A stretch of DNA of 56,512 nt. Origin: Fluviicola sp. Lineage in GTDB: Bacteria > Bacteroidota > Bacteroidia > Flavobacteriales_D > Crocinitomicaceae. Where the stretch lies: the NCBI GenBank assembly GCA_021300395.1, contig JAJTEO010000020.1, positions 1-56,512 on the forward strand. Direction: 5' to 3'. Within the stretch, counting starts at the first letter, position 1; every line of letters begins with the position of its first letter. Shown one piece after another: positions 15,979-23,883 of the stretch. The translations under genes and the position numbers were made by a program. Under the pieces are notes generated by a model. The model saw only the letters and a program-made list of their open reading frames with translations, was not told the origin of the DNA and made no database searches.

Positions 15979-16296
15979 TTACTGAACTTCTAGTGTTGCA
16001 TCGATTTCTCTTGCCCAAGCTAAAATACCACCGTCTAAATTATATAAATTAGTATATCCGTAACTTTGTTCTAAAAAAGCGATGGCATTTGCACTTCTAA
16101 CTCCAGAACGGCAATGAACGATAACTTTTTTGTCTTTTAAAATTTCTTCATGTCTAACTGGAATTTCACCTAATGGAATATGTAAGGCATTGATATTAGC
16201 ATTTTCATATTCATATTCCTCTCTCACATCGATCAATTGAAAATCTTCGTTGTTGTCTATTAATGATTTTAATTCGCTTACTGTAATCGTATTCAT
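15979..16296 (-). CDS. Single-domain rhodanese-like protein
   Basis: A 105-residue cytosolic protein with the rhodanese pattern: ELKSLIDNNEDFQLIDVREEYEYE near the start (the segment is longer than one motif, key residues DVRE), then HIPLGEIPVR, and the active-site loop HCRSGVRSA with Cys62. It probably transfers sulfane sulfur to thiophilic acceptors. It heads a two-gene unit with the histidine kinase 9 nt downstream. A functional link between them is inference. Confidence 0.9.
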   Translation of the reverse strand: MNTITVSELKSLIDNNEDFQLIDVREEYEYENANINALHIPLGEIPVRHEEILKDKKVIVHCRSGVRSANAIAFLEQSYGYTNLYNLDGGILAWAREIDATLEVQ

Positions 16297-16392
16297 GATT
16301 TTAATTTTAAAGAAATTAAACTGTAATTATTTACTAAGCTCAAAATTAAGAATAAGAGCTGTAAGAGACAAATAATTAAAGAAGTATTGATT

Positions 16393-19300
16393 TTATTTAA
16401 CAATATTAATATGCCCTACCAATTCTTTACGATTGTTAATGATATCTGTATATTGAATTTTCCACGTATAAGTTCCGATTGGACAATCCTCATTTCTGTA
16501 TTTTCCATTCCACGAATCATTTAATGAATAAGTTGTGAAAATGATTTCTCCCCATCGATTATATATGTTCATTTCAAACTCTTGGATGTTAATTCCAGAA
16601 GCTTTAAACTCTTCATTAAATGTTGTTCCATCAGGTGTAAAGGTATTTGGAACATAAATAATTCCCTCATAGAATAGATTCACATTTTCAGAAACTTTGC
16701 AATTATTTTCATCAATAAATGTCACTGTATAGGTGTAGTTCTCATCGGGATTAGCGATCGGATTGGAACAAGTTGTACACGATAAAAAATTTGGAGGCGA
16801 CCAATAAAATTGTCCTTCTACATTGCTTAATGCTATTAGTTGAGCGACTTCTCCTATGTTTAATTGGACTTCTGAACTAATGTCTAAAATAATTTCAGGA
16901 AATGTATTGATTTGAACCTTAGCTGTATCAGAACAACCATATTGATCCGAACCAATAACATAATATGTTGTATTCTTAATAGGATGAGCATAAGTTGTAT
17001 CCTCAAAAGGATTATTTAAAGTGTTAGAGGGAAACCAATAATAAGTGTTTGTTCCATTTGCCCATAATTTTACAGAATCACCATAACATATAGTGGTATC
17101 ATTTCCAGCATTTACAATTGGCCTTGGAATTTTCACATAAAGACTATCTCTTTTAGTGCCACATGAATTTGTAAAATCACAAAAATAATAACCTTCGTTT
17201 GGATTATTTATAACTACCGAATCACCATAAACTGTGTTAATAAACGTTGATGGAAACCAATTATATGAAGTTGCTCCCTCGACAACCACCAATTTACTTT
17301 CACCAAGGCAGTATACAATGGTGTCTGGCATTACAGGCATAGGAGGATTAAAATAAACGGATACTAAAACTGAATCATAATAAATGCAATTTTCTGGACT
17401 TGTAATTGTCACAATGTAATTAGTTGTTGTAACTGGAAAAGCGATTGGATTATTGATCATAGAATTACTCAAACTAATCGATGGAGCCCATTGATAACTA
17501 ATCCCACCTGAGCTATACAACTGAATTGAGTTTCCAATGCATAAAGAGGTGTCCTCTATGATCGTTGTATTAGTAGTATATACTTGTAATAAAACTTGAA
17601 TTGTATCTGCTCCACAACTATCTGAAACAATAACTGTAAACAAAGTTGTTTCATCAATTGTAGCTATTGGTGTAGGACTTGTTGCATCATCTAAATTAGT
17701 TGAAGGACTCCATAAATAATTTGTTCCACCATAGGCTTCTAATTGATAAGAAGTTCCTTTACATACAGGAGCAACGGGTTGAACTGCTCCTCCAGCAAAA
17801 TCACCAATATCAACTTGAAATGTAACTGAATCCGCGGACGAACAGCCAGATGTATCGGATGCGATTAGAGTAACATTGTAACTACCGGCTGTAGCATATA
17901 AATGAGAAGGACTTTCTTCAGTAGATGTAGTGCCATCTCCAAAATCCCAAAAATAAGCGTTCCCATTTTGACTATTATTAATGAATAATACTGGTTGCGG
18001 AATACATATATATGTTTGAGGTGCACTTACAATGGGCTCAATAGTATTTAACTCAAATTTAAATGCTGCAAGGTTACAGTTTGTACTGTTGTTAGTTGGG
18101 GAATATACACCTGGTGTAGTTGTAAAGCCTTGAAGTTGAGCGCCACAAGCAGCACAAACAGCATGATATATATTTCCGTTCTTGTCAAAACGACTTGTCC
18201 CACCATCTACATGATTATAACTGGAGTTCACTCCCCCCATAAAAGTTGCATATTTTAGTGAAGAAGCATTTGATCCTAAAAGTGCTATATAAAAATTGTT
18301 TCCATTGGTAGTTGGTTGAAAAGCATCAGAAGTCACTTGAAAACCATTTGTTGTGCTATTATGAGCCTGATTACTGAAGTTGGTATTGATTTCACCTCCC
18401 CATCCAGTAATGTAAATATCAAAACAATTAGAAACTAAAAATGCAGTGGGTGATATTTCAACATGTCCAGAACCTGCTCCTATCATCGTCGTCCAAATAG
18501 TAGAAGTTAAATTGCTATTGTATTTTCGAATAAATTGTCCTGAATTTGGAGTTCCATATAAACCAGGAGTGATAGGCCAATTACTTTCTGTTTGACCATA
18601 GATGTACACATCATTATTTAAATCTAATTGAACAAAATAGGCTTGATCATATTCATTTATTCCCATAAATGTTCCTGCTTCAATAATTCCAGTTCCCGCA
18701 TTAAATTTGGTGACATATCCATCAGAAATACCACCATTAAAACTTAAATCTTCTCCTGTATTGAATGGTAATGTATTTGAATTAGAACCACCAGCAATAA
18801 AAACTTTTCCATTGGTTGAAATTTGAACAGAATTTCCTGTTTCATTTCCAGAACCTCCAAAATAAGTTGACCATGAAATATTTGTTAATGCGGTATTTAT
18901 TTTTAGCAAAATAGCGTCTTGTGTGCCTTGTAATGAATTTTGAGCAGCATTTACTGTTGGGAAATCAACAGATTGAGTTGTACTAGAGATATACACAAAT
19001 CCGGCATTGTCTACAATTATTTCACCTCTAAAAGGATCTCCATAGTTATAATTTAATACACCAACGTTAATACCATCTGTACCTGTTCCCCCAATGAATG
19101 TAGCGCCAACAATTGAAGTGCCAGTTGAATTAAAATGAGTTACATAAAGATCTGCTCCTGAATTATATCCCAATTCATTTTCTGCAATGTAAGGTCCTCC
19201 ATTAAATGAATTATCAAAAGCAGTTGGAAGAACAGGGAAATTAGAAGAACTCGTAACACCTAAAACATACAAATCACCATTCGCGTCTGTAACTAAGCTA

Positions 19301-20313
19301 TGAGGAGCTTCGTTACCTAAACCACCTAAGTAAGTTGAGAAAAGTAAGTTTGTTCCATTGCTATTGAATTTTGATATGGCCACATCAAAACCAGGAGTTA
19401 AATATGTACTGCCATTTAACGTATAATTGAAACTTGTTCCTCCATTATAGGAAATATCAAAAGCCCCTGTTGTGGTTGGATAACTTCCTGGCCCAGTAAA
19501 AACAATTCCTCCAGCATATAAATTACCATTTAAATCTGGTGTTGCTGTCATTCCCCAATTATCCATTGTCGCACCTGTAAAAGTGGAAAATGTTAATAAA
19601 GGATCAATTATTAAAGTGTAGTTTTTATTATAGTTTTCTGGGAAATCGAATGATATTATTCCATTTTTCAATTTGAATTTTACTTCCACAAATTTCTTTT
19701 CTCCATTGATAATGTTCCAAGCGACTGGTTTTTGTTCAATGATTTCACCAAAGCGGTTTTTGATGTGTAAATCTCCATTTTCAGAAATATAATATTTGTC
19801 AGAGCCTTCAATTTTGTATTGAATAACAGCGGGATTCATTTGTGGAGCAATTTTAAAACTATATTTCAAATTTGAACTTGTACCCTCAATTAATAAATCA
19901 ATATTGTTATAATAGTTTTTTAACTCTACTGAACTGAAACTATAAAGCTTCGATTTCCATTTTGAAGGGTCGTTTCCTTGGAAATAATTTCGATAGAAGC
20001 TTGATGGATTAGAATTGTTTTTTTCACCTTTCCAATTTGAACCTAAAAAAACGGATTTGATGATTTGAAAATTAATACTTTCATCTTCTTTTAAACTTTT
20101 TGAATCATGATCGTGGGATTTTTTGTCATTGAAATTATTAAGCGCATAGGTAAAACCGTCTTTAGTCAAATACATTTCACCCATCGTTAGATCGATTTTA
20201 TATAATATTTCTTTGTCCCACTGGCCTTCGTTTGGATGCAACCAAATACCTTCCTGCTGAGATTTAGCAGAAAAAGTAATTAATATAATAGCAAGTCCAA
20301 GAATTAAACGCAT
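16393..20313 (-). CDS. Large T9SS-exported protein: DUF7948-like, SBBP propeller, PKD, Ig-like repeats, gliding-type C-terminus
   Basis: A 1306-residue secreted protein. Order: signal peptide (1-18); a DUF7948-like domain (about 20-240, starting WLHPNEGQWDKEILYK); a long Ser/Gly/Asn-rich region of SBBP-type propeller repeats (about 241-760); a PKD domain (about 764-838, FWDFGDGTTSTEESPSHLY); five Ig-like repeats each carrying a YxWxPS-like motif (YLWSPS, YQWAPS, YNWFPS, YYWFPS, FYWSPP; about 840-1210); and a type B T9SS sorting domain (about 1217-1306, YVPNTFTPDG ... IYNRWGEIIF). It is probably exported to the cell surface or released; a role in adhesion is inference. It stands alone, with its -7 box 4 nt before the ATG. 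Confidence 0.88.
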   Translation of the reverse strand: MRLILGLAIILITFSAKSQQEGIWLHPNEGQWDKEILYKIDLTMGEMYLTKDGFTYALNNFNDKKSHDHDSKSLKEDESINFQIIKSVFLGSNWKGEKNNSNPSSFYRNYFQGNDPSKWKSKLYSFSSVELKNYYNNIDLLIEGTSSNLKYSFKIAPQMNPAVIQYKIEGSDKYYISENGDLHIKNRFGEIIEQKPVAWNIINGEKKFVEVKFKLKNGIISFDFPENYNKNYTLIIDPLLTFSTFTGATMDNWGMTATPDLNGNLYAGGIVFTGPGSYPTTTGAFDISYNGGTSFNYTLNGSTYLTPGFDVAISKFNSNGTNLLFSTYLGGLGNEAPHSLVTDANGDLYVLGVTSSSNFPVLPTAFDNSFNGGPYIAENELGYNSGADLYVTHFNSTGTSIVGATFIGGTGTDGINVGVLNYNYGDPFRGEIIVDNAGFVYISSTTQSVDFPTVNAAQNSLQGTQDAILLKINTALTNISWSTYFGGSGNETGNSVQISTNGKVFIAGGSNSNTLPFNTGEDLSFNGGISDGYVTKFNAGTGIIEAGTFMGINEYDQAYFVQLDLNNDVYIYGQTESNWPITPGLYGTPNSGQFIRKYNSNLTSTIWTTMIGAGSGHVEISPTAFLVSNCFDIYITGWGGEINTNFSNQAHNSTTNGFQVTSDAFQPTTNGNNFYIALLGSNASSLKYATFMGGVNSSYNHVDGGTSRFDKNGNIYHAVCAACGAQLQGFTTTPGVYSPTNNSTNCNLAAFKFELNTIEPIVSAPQTYICIPQPVLFINNSQNGNAYFWDFGDGTTSTEESPSHLYATAGSYNVTLIASDTSGCSSADSVTFQVDIGDFAGGAVQPVAPVCKGTSYQLEAYGGTNYLWSPSTNLDDATSPTPIATIDETTLFTVIVSDSCGADTIQVLLQVYTTNTTIIEDTSLCIGNSIQLYSSGGISYQWAPSISLSNSMINNPIAFPVTTTNYIVTITSPENCIYYDSVLVSVYFNPPMPVMPDTIVYCLGESKLVVVEGATSYNWFPSTFINTVYGDSVVINNPNEGYYFCDFTNSCGTKRDSLYVKIPRPIVNAGNDTTICYGDSVKLWANGTNTYYWFPSNTLNNPFEDTTYAHPIKNTTYYVIGSDQYGCSDTAKVQINTFPEIILDISSEVQLNIGEVAQLIALSNVEGQFYWSPPNFLSCTTCSNPIANPDENYTYTVTFIDENNCKVSENVNLFYEGIIYVPNTFTPDGTTFNEEFKASGINIQEFEMNIYNRWGEIIFTTYSLNDSWNGKYRNEDCPIGTYTWKIQYTDIINNRKELVGHINIVK

Positions 20314-20317
20314 ATTT

Positions 20318-20325
20318 CAAATGTA
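20318..20325 (-). promoter_or_regulatory. -7 box TACATTTG, 4 nt before the 1306-residue gene
   Basis: Read on the minus strand: TACATTTG, AAAT, ATG. Leaderless or near-leaderless transcription is predicted. Confidence 0.5.
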
Positions 20326-20460
20326 CAAAATATATTTAAAATCATTTTAAATGAGCTATTTACGCTTTTTTTATTAAACGCTTTTTTTAAAGAAAAGTTG
20401 CTTTTTAAAAAGTTTAAAAACTATAACGATTTTTTAGCTAAATGGTTTAATTTAAAACAC

Positions 20461-20468
20461 TAAATTTG
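20461..20468 (+). promoter_or_regulatory. -7 box TAAATTTG upstream of the purF-like gene
   Basis: An exact TAnnTTTG match, 23 nt before the ATG at 20492. Confidence 0.5.
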
Positions 20469-20491
20469 CACAACATTTCATCAAAAAAGTA

Positions 20492-22393
20492 ATGAGCGAC
20501 GCAATACAACACGAGTGTGGAATAGCACTTTTAAGATTAAAAAAACCTTTACAATTTTATGTAGATAAATACGGTACAGCGTTTTACGGATTGCAAAAAC
20601 TCCATTTATTAATGGAAAAACAGCACAATCGTGGTCAAGATGGTGCAGGAGTTGCGAATATCAAATTCGATATGCAACCAGGAGAAAGATACATTTCTCG
20701 CCAAAGATCAATTGATAGCAAACCAATTCAAGATATTTTTGATCATATTAACGAACGTTTTCATCAAATTGAAGAAGAAAATCCGGCGTTATTGAAAGAT
20801 GTTGATTACTTAAAAAAGAATGCTGGTTTTACAGGTGAATTGTTCTTAGGACATTTAAGATATGGAACTTTTGGAAGAAATTCAATTGAAAGTTGTCATC
20901 CTTTTCTAAGACAAAATAACTGGATTACTCGTAATTTGGTAGTTGCTGGGAATTTCAATTTAACGAATGTTGATGAACTGTTTGATGTATTGGTTGAAAT
21001 AGGTCAGCATCCAAAAGAAAAATCAGATACAGTTACAGTATTAGAAAAAATAGGTCATTTCTTAGATTTAGAAAATGATTCAATATATAATGAATTAAAA
21101 GAAAAAGGTCTTCCTAAAAAAGAAATTTACGATTACATTGCTCAGAATTTAAATATTGAAAAAATATTAAAAAGAGCATCTGATGTATGGGATGGAGGCT
21201 ATGCAATGGCTGGATTATTTGGTCATGGTGATGCTTTTGTTATGAGAGATCCAGCTGGAATTCGACCAGCTTATTGGTTTGAGAATGATGAGGTGTGTGT
21301 TGTTGCTTCGGAAAGACCTGTTATCCAAACAGCATTCAATTTGAAAGCAGAAAGCATTAAAGAAATTCAACCTGGACATGCGCTGATTATCAAAAAAGAT
21401 GGATCAGTTTCTGAAAAATTAATCAATGAACCATTAGAGAAAAAAGCGTGTTCTTTTGAGAGAATCTATTTCTCAAGAGGAAATGATATTGAAATTTATG
21501 ATGAACGAAAAAAACTTGGAGCAGCTGTAGTTCCTCAAGTTTTAGAGTCAATCAATTTTGATTTAGATAATTCTGTTTTCTCATTTATACCAAATACTGC
21601 TGAAGTTTCATTCTATGGTTTAATCAAAGGTTTGGAAGATCATTTAAATGATAAAAAATTCAAAGCAATTTTAGATTTAGGGGCTAATCCTTCAGCTGAA
21701 GAATTACAGAAAATTATTTATCAAAGAGCTCGTATAGAGAAGATTGCTATTAAAGATGCGAAATTAAGAACATTCATTACTCAAGATGATTCTCGTGATG
21801 ATTTAGTAGCGCATGTTTACGATATTACATACGGAAGTGTTAATAGTGGAAAGGATAATTTAGTTGTAATTGATGATAGTATTGTTAGAGGGACAACTTT
21901 AAAGCAAAGTATCTTAAGAATATTAGACCGTTTAGAACCGAAGAAAATTGTGGTGGTTTCTTCAGCACCTCAGATTCGTTATCCAGATTGTTATGGTATT
22001 GACATGGCTAAAATGGGTGATTTCATTGCGTTTGAAGCAGCTATTCAATTGTTAAAGGACAATGGAAAAGAACAAGTGATTCAAGATGTTTACAATAAAT
22101 GTAAGGAGCAAGTTCATTTACCAAAAGAACAAATTCAGAACTATGTTAAAGAAATTTATGATGCATTTACGCCTGAACAAATTTCGGCTAAAATTTCTGA
22201 ATTGTTAACTCCTAAAAACATAAACGCTAAAGTTGAAATTATCTATCAAACTGTTGAAAATCTTCATGTTTCATGTCCAGATAATCTTGGTGATTGGTAT
22301 TTCACAGGAAATTATCCTACACCTGGTGGAAACAAAGTAGTGAACAAAGCTTTCATGAATTGGGTTGAAGGTAAAAACGAAAGAGCTTATTAA
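20492..22393 (+). CDS. purF: Amidophosphoribosyltransferase (PurF family, long Bacteroidota form)
   Basis: PurF makes 5-phosphoribosylamine from PRPP and glutamine, the first step of purine synthesis. The 633-residue protein has an N-terminal class II glutaminase domain. Its nucleophile is probably Cys9 in HECGIALL, freed by removal of an 8-residue propeptide as in Bacillus-type enzymes; NRGQDGAG and HLRYGTFG follow. The phosphoribosyltransferase half has the PRPP loop VVIDDSIVRGTT (about residues 459-470). It is longer than the usual 450-510 residues, with extra sequence between the domains and at the C-terminus (DNLGDWYFTGNYPTPGG), as in the long form I recall from Bacteroidota. A second PurF could exist elsewhere. 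purQ and purD lie 20 kb away. Confidence 0.85.
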   Translation: MSDAIQHECGIALLRLKKPLQFYVDKYGTAFYGLQKLHLLMEKQHNRGQDGAGVANIKFDMQPGERYISRQRSIDSKPIQDIFDHINERFHQIEEENPALLKDVDYLKKNAGFTGELFLGHLRYGTFGRNSIESCHPFLRQNNWITRNLVVAGNFNLTNVDELFDVLVEIGQHPKEKSDTVTVLEKIGHFLDLENDSIYNELKEKGLPKKEIYDYIAQNLNIEKILKRASDVWDGGYAMAGLFGHGDAFVMRDPAGIRPAYWFENDEVCVVASERPVIQTAFNLKAESIKEIQPGHALIIKKDGSVSEKLINEPLEKKACSFERIYFSRGNDIEIYDERKKLGAAVVPQVLESINFDLDNSVFSFIPNTAEVSFYGLIKGLEDHLNDKKFKAILDLGANPSAEELQKIIYQRARIEKIAIKDAKLRTFITQDDSRDDLVAHVYDITYGSVNSGKDNLVVIDDSIVRGTTLKQSILRILDRLEPKKIVVVSSAPQIRYPDCYGIDMAKMGDFIAFEAAIQLLKDNGKEQVIQDVYNKCKEQVHLPKEQIQNYVKEIYDAFTPEQISAKISELLTPKNINAKVEIIYQTVENLHVSCPDNLGDWYFTGNYPTPGGNKVVNKAFMNWVEGKNERAY

Positions 22394-22416
22394 TATTTTA
22401 GATATAACTAATAGAG

Positions 22417-22444
22417 AAATGCTGGATTTATTCAGCATTTTTTT
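22417..22444 (+). terminator. Rho-independent terminator after purF
   Basis: Stem AAATGCTG (22417-22424) with CAGCATTT (22433-22440) and an 8-nt loop, ending in seven T (22438-22444). Confidence 0.85.
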
Positions 22445-22471
22445 GCTCTAGTAAATTTGAAAAATAAAAAA

Positions 22472-22538
22472 CCTGAAAAGAGCTCTATAAAACAGTCGTG
22501 AAATTGTTTTATGTAAGAGATTTTGAACTCTTTTCAGG
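22472..22538. other. Nested palindrome in the purF-DUF2490 gap
   Basis: The outer stem is 11 bp: CCTGAAAAGAG (22472-22482) with CTCTTTTCAGG (22528-22538). Inside it is a second perfect 8-bp stem: ATAAAACA (22487-22494) with TGTTTTAT (22505-22512). No T-tract follows, so it is not a simple terminator. It could be a structured RNA, a repeat element or an mRNA 3' end. The strand of any transcript is unknown. Confidence 0.5.
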
Positions 22539-22633
22539 AATCTGCAAGATAAAACTTAAACCAAAGCTGAACAATCGTTATTGAGTCAACATATTACTTA
22601 GACGTATTAATTTTCAAATGGTTGGCTTTTTAT

Positions 22634-23326
22634 TTAAATTTCTTCTTTCCCTGATTTTTTCTTCCATTCAAATGTATATCCAATCGATAGTACGTGTTGA
22701 GATTTATTTTTATCACTATTAATGTTTTGACCATACAAGTATTTTAGATTGATGGTGTTTGGGCCTTTAAGATTTATATCTATTCCAAAAGAAGCACGAT
22801 ATTTCACAAATTGACGACCTAGTTGAACGTTTTGAGGATTGTAAAAGAATTCAACTGCCGAATTATAACTCATTTTACTTTTCTTAGGAGTGAAAGTTAA
22901 AGAAGGTTTTAATCGAATAACGGTACTGAAATCTGCATCATAATTATTTACATCAATAATACGTGTGAAAGTGGATTGATATCGAATTCTAAAACCAATC
23001 CCAATTTTTTTTTGAATGGTTTTTTCAAATTCAACATTAAAATTTAATCGATTGGATAGAGAAAAGCTACCGTATTTATTTCGTTGATCTAATAGGCGAT
23101 AATCAATGGAAGGTTTTATCCATTTGTTTAATTTATATTTATAAGTAATTTCTGGATAGAATAACTGAAAGAAATAGGAATAGGATCTTGTATTAATATC
23201 GATTGCTAATTCTGATTTTGGAGATAGTTTTGTTTTAGCACCAATACCTGTCCATACTTCTCTTGTCATTTGACTAAAAGAGTTTAATGAAATCAAAAAG
23301 AAAAAGAAAATGATATAACTTTTCAT
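22634..23326 (-). CDS. DUF2490 family outer-membrane protein
   Basis: A 230-residue protein with signal peptide MKSYIIFFFFLISLNSFSQ and a mature part made of short beta strands (IGAKTKLSPKSELAIDINTR, YKYKLNKWIKPSIDYRL, ISFGIDINL and a closing VLSIGYTFEWKK). This matches the DUF2490 pattern, a predicted 8-12 strand barrel. The role is unknown. It overlaps the upstream lipoprotein gene by 4 nt (23323-23326), so they form an operon. Confidence 0.8.
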   Translation of the reverse strand: MKSYIIFFFFLISLNSFSQMTREVWTGIGAKTKLSPKSELAIDINTRSYSYFFQLFYPEITYKYKLNKWIKPSIDYRLLDQRNKYGSFSLSNRLNFNVEFEKTIQKKIGIGFRIRYQSTFTRIIDVNNYDADFSTVIRLKPSLTFTPKKSKMSYNSAVEFFYNPQNVQLGRQFVKYRASFGIDINLKGPNTINLKYLYGQNINSDKNKSQHVLSIGYTFEWKKKSGKEEI

Positions 23327-23727
23327 TTCTTTTTAATAATAATTTCACCTAGATCAATCTCAGATTTTCTTTTGGTAATTTCTGTTGAATAAATAACGGC
23401 TTTTTTAGTGCTAGCTCCAGCTACTGCAGGAAGTAAATCTTCATAAATGTAAATTGTGTATTTTCCATTTTCAAGAAAATTAAATTCAAATGATCCATCA
23501 ACACTTGATTTAACATCATCATCAGCAGTTGAATCTTTATCTCCATACATAATGTAAACATCTAAATCAGCTCCAGCGTAAGTTCCTTCTAATACTGTTC
23601 CTTGAGAATTGAAATTTTCTATTTTTAGCTTGCCTTTTATTCTTGACGTACCACCTGGTCCTTCAACTTTACGGCATGAAACGATCGCAAATATTGAAAA
23701 GAAAATAATGTAAATAGGATTTTTCAT
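23323..23727 (-). CDS. Small lipoprotein with Ig-like domain, operon with DUF2490
   Basis: A 134-residue protein. The signal peptide ends in a lipobox (FAIVSC, Cys18), so it is likely a lipoprotein. The mature part resembles a carboxypeptidase-regulatory/Cna-B-like beta sandwich (IKGKLKIENF ... DGSFEFNFLENGKYTIYIYE). An acidic patch DSTADDD could bind metal. Its gene overlaps the DUF2490 gene by 4 nt. The function of the pair is unknown. Confidence 0.65.
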   Translation of the reverse strand: MKNPIYIIFFSIFAIVSCRKVEGPGGTSRIKGKLKIENFNSQGTVLEGTYAGADLDVYIMYGDKDSTADDDVKSSVDGSFEFNFLENGKYTIYIYEDLLPAVAGASTKKAVIYSTEITKRKSEIDLGEIIIKKK

Positions 23728-23883
23728 AATATGAATTTGATTGATGCAAATATGTAGAAAAAAGGCTTAATTATTTTATTTTTTACTTAAAAGCAACCTT
23801 TTTTCATTTTAAATGTATTAATAATTGATTGTAAAATAGAACATTTTAAAAAAATAATAGTTAATATTGGTCAAAGTAAACAA

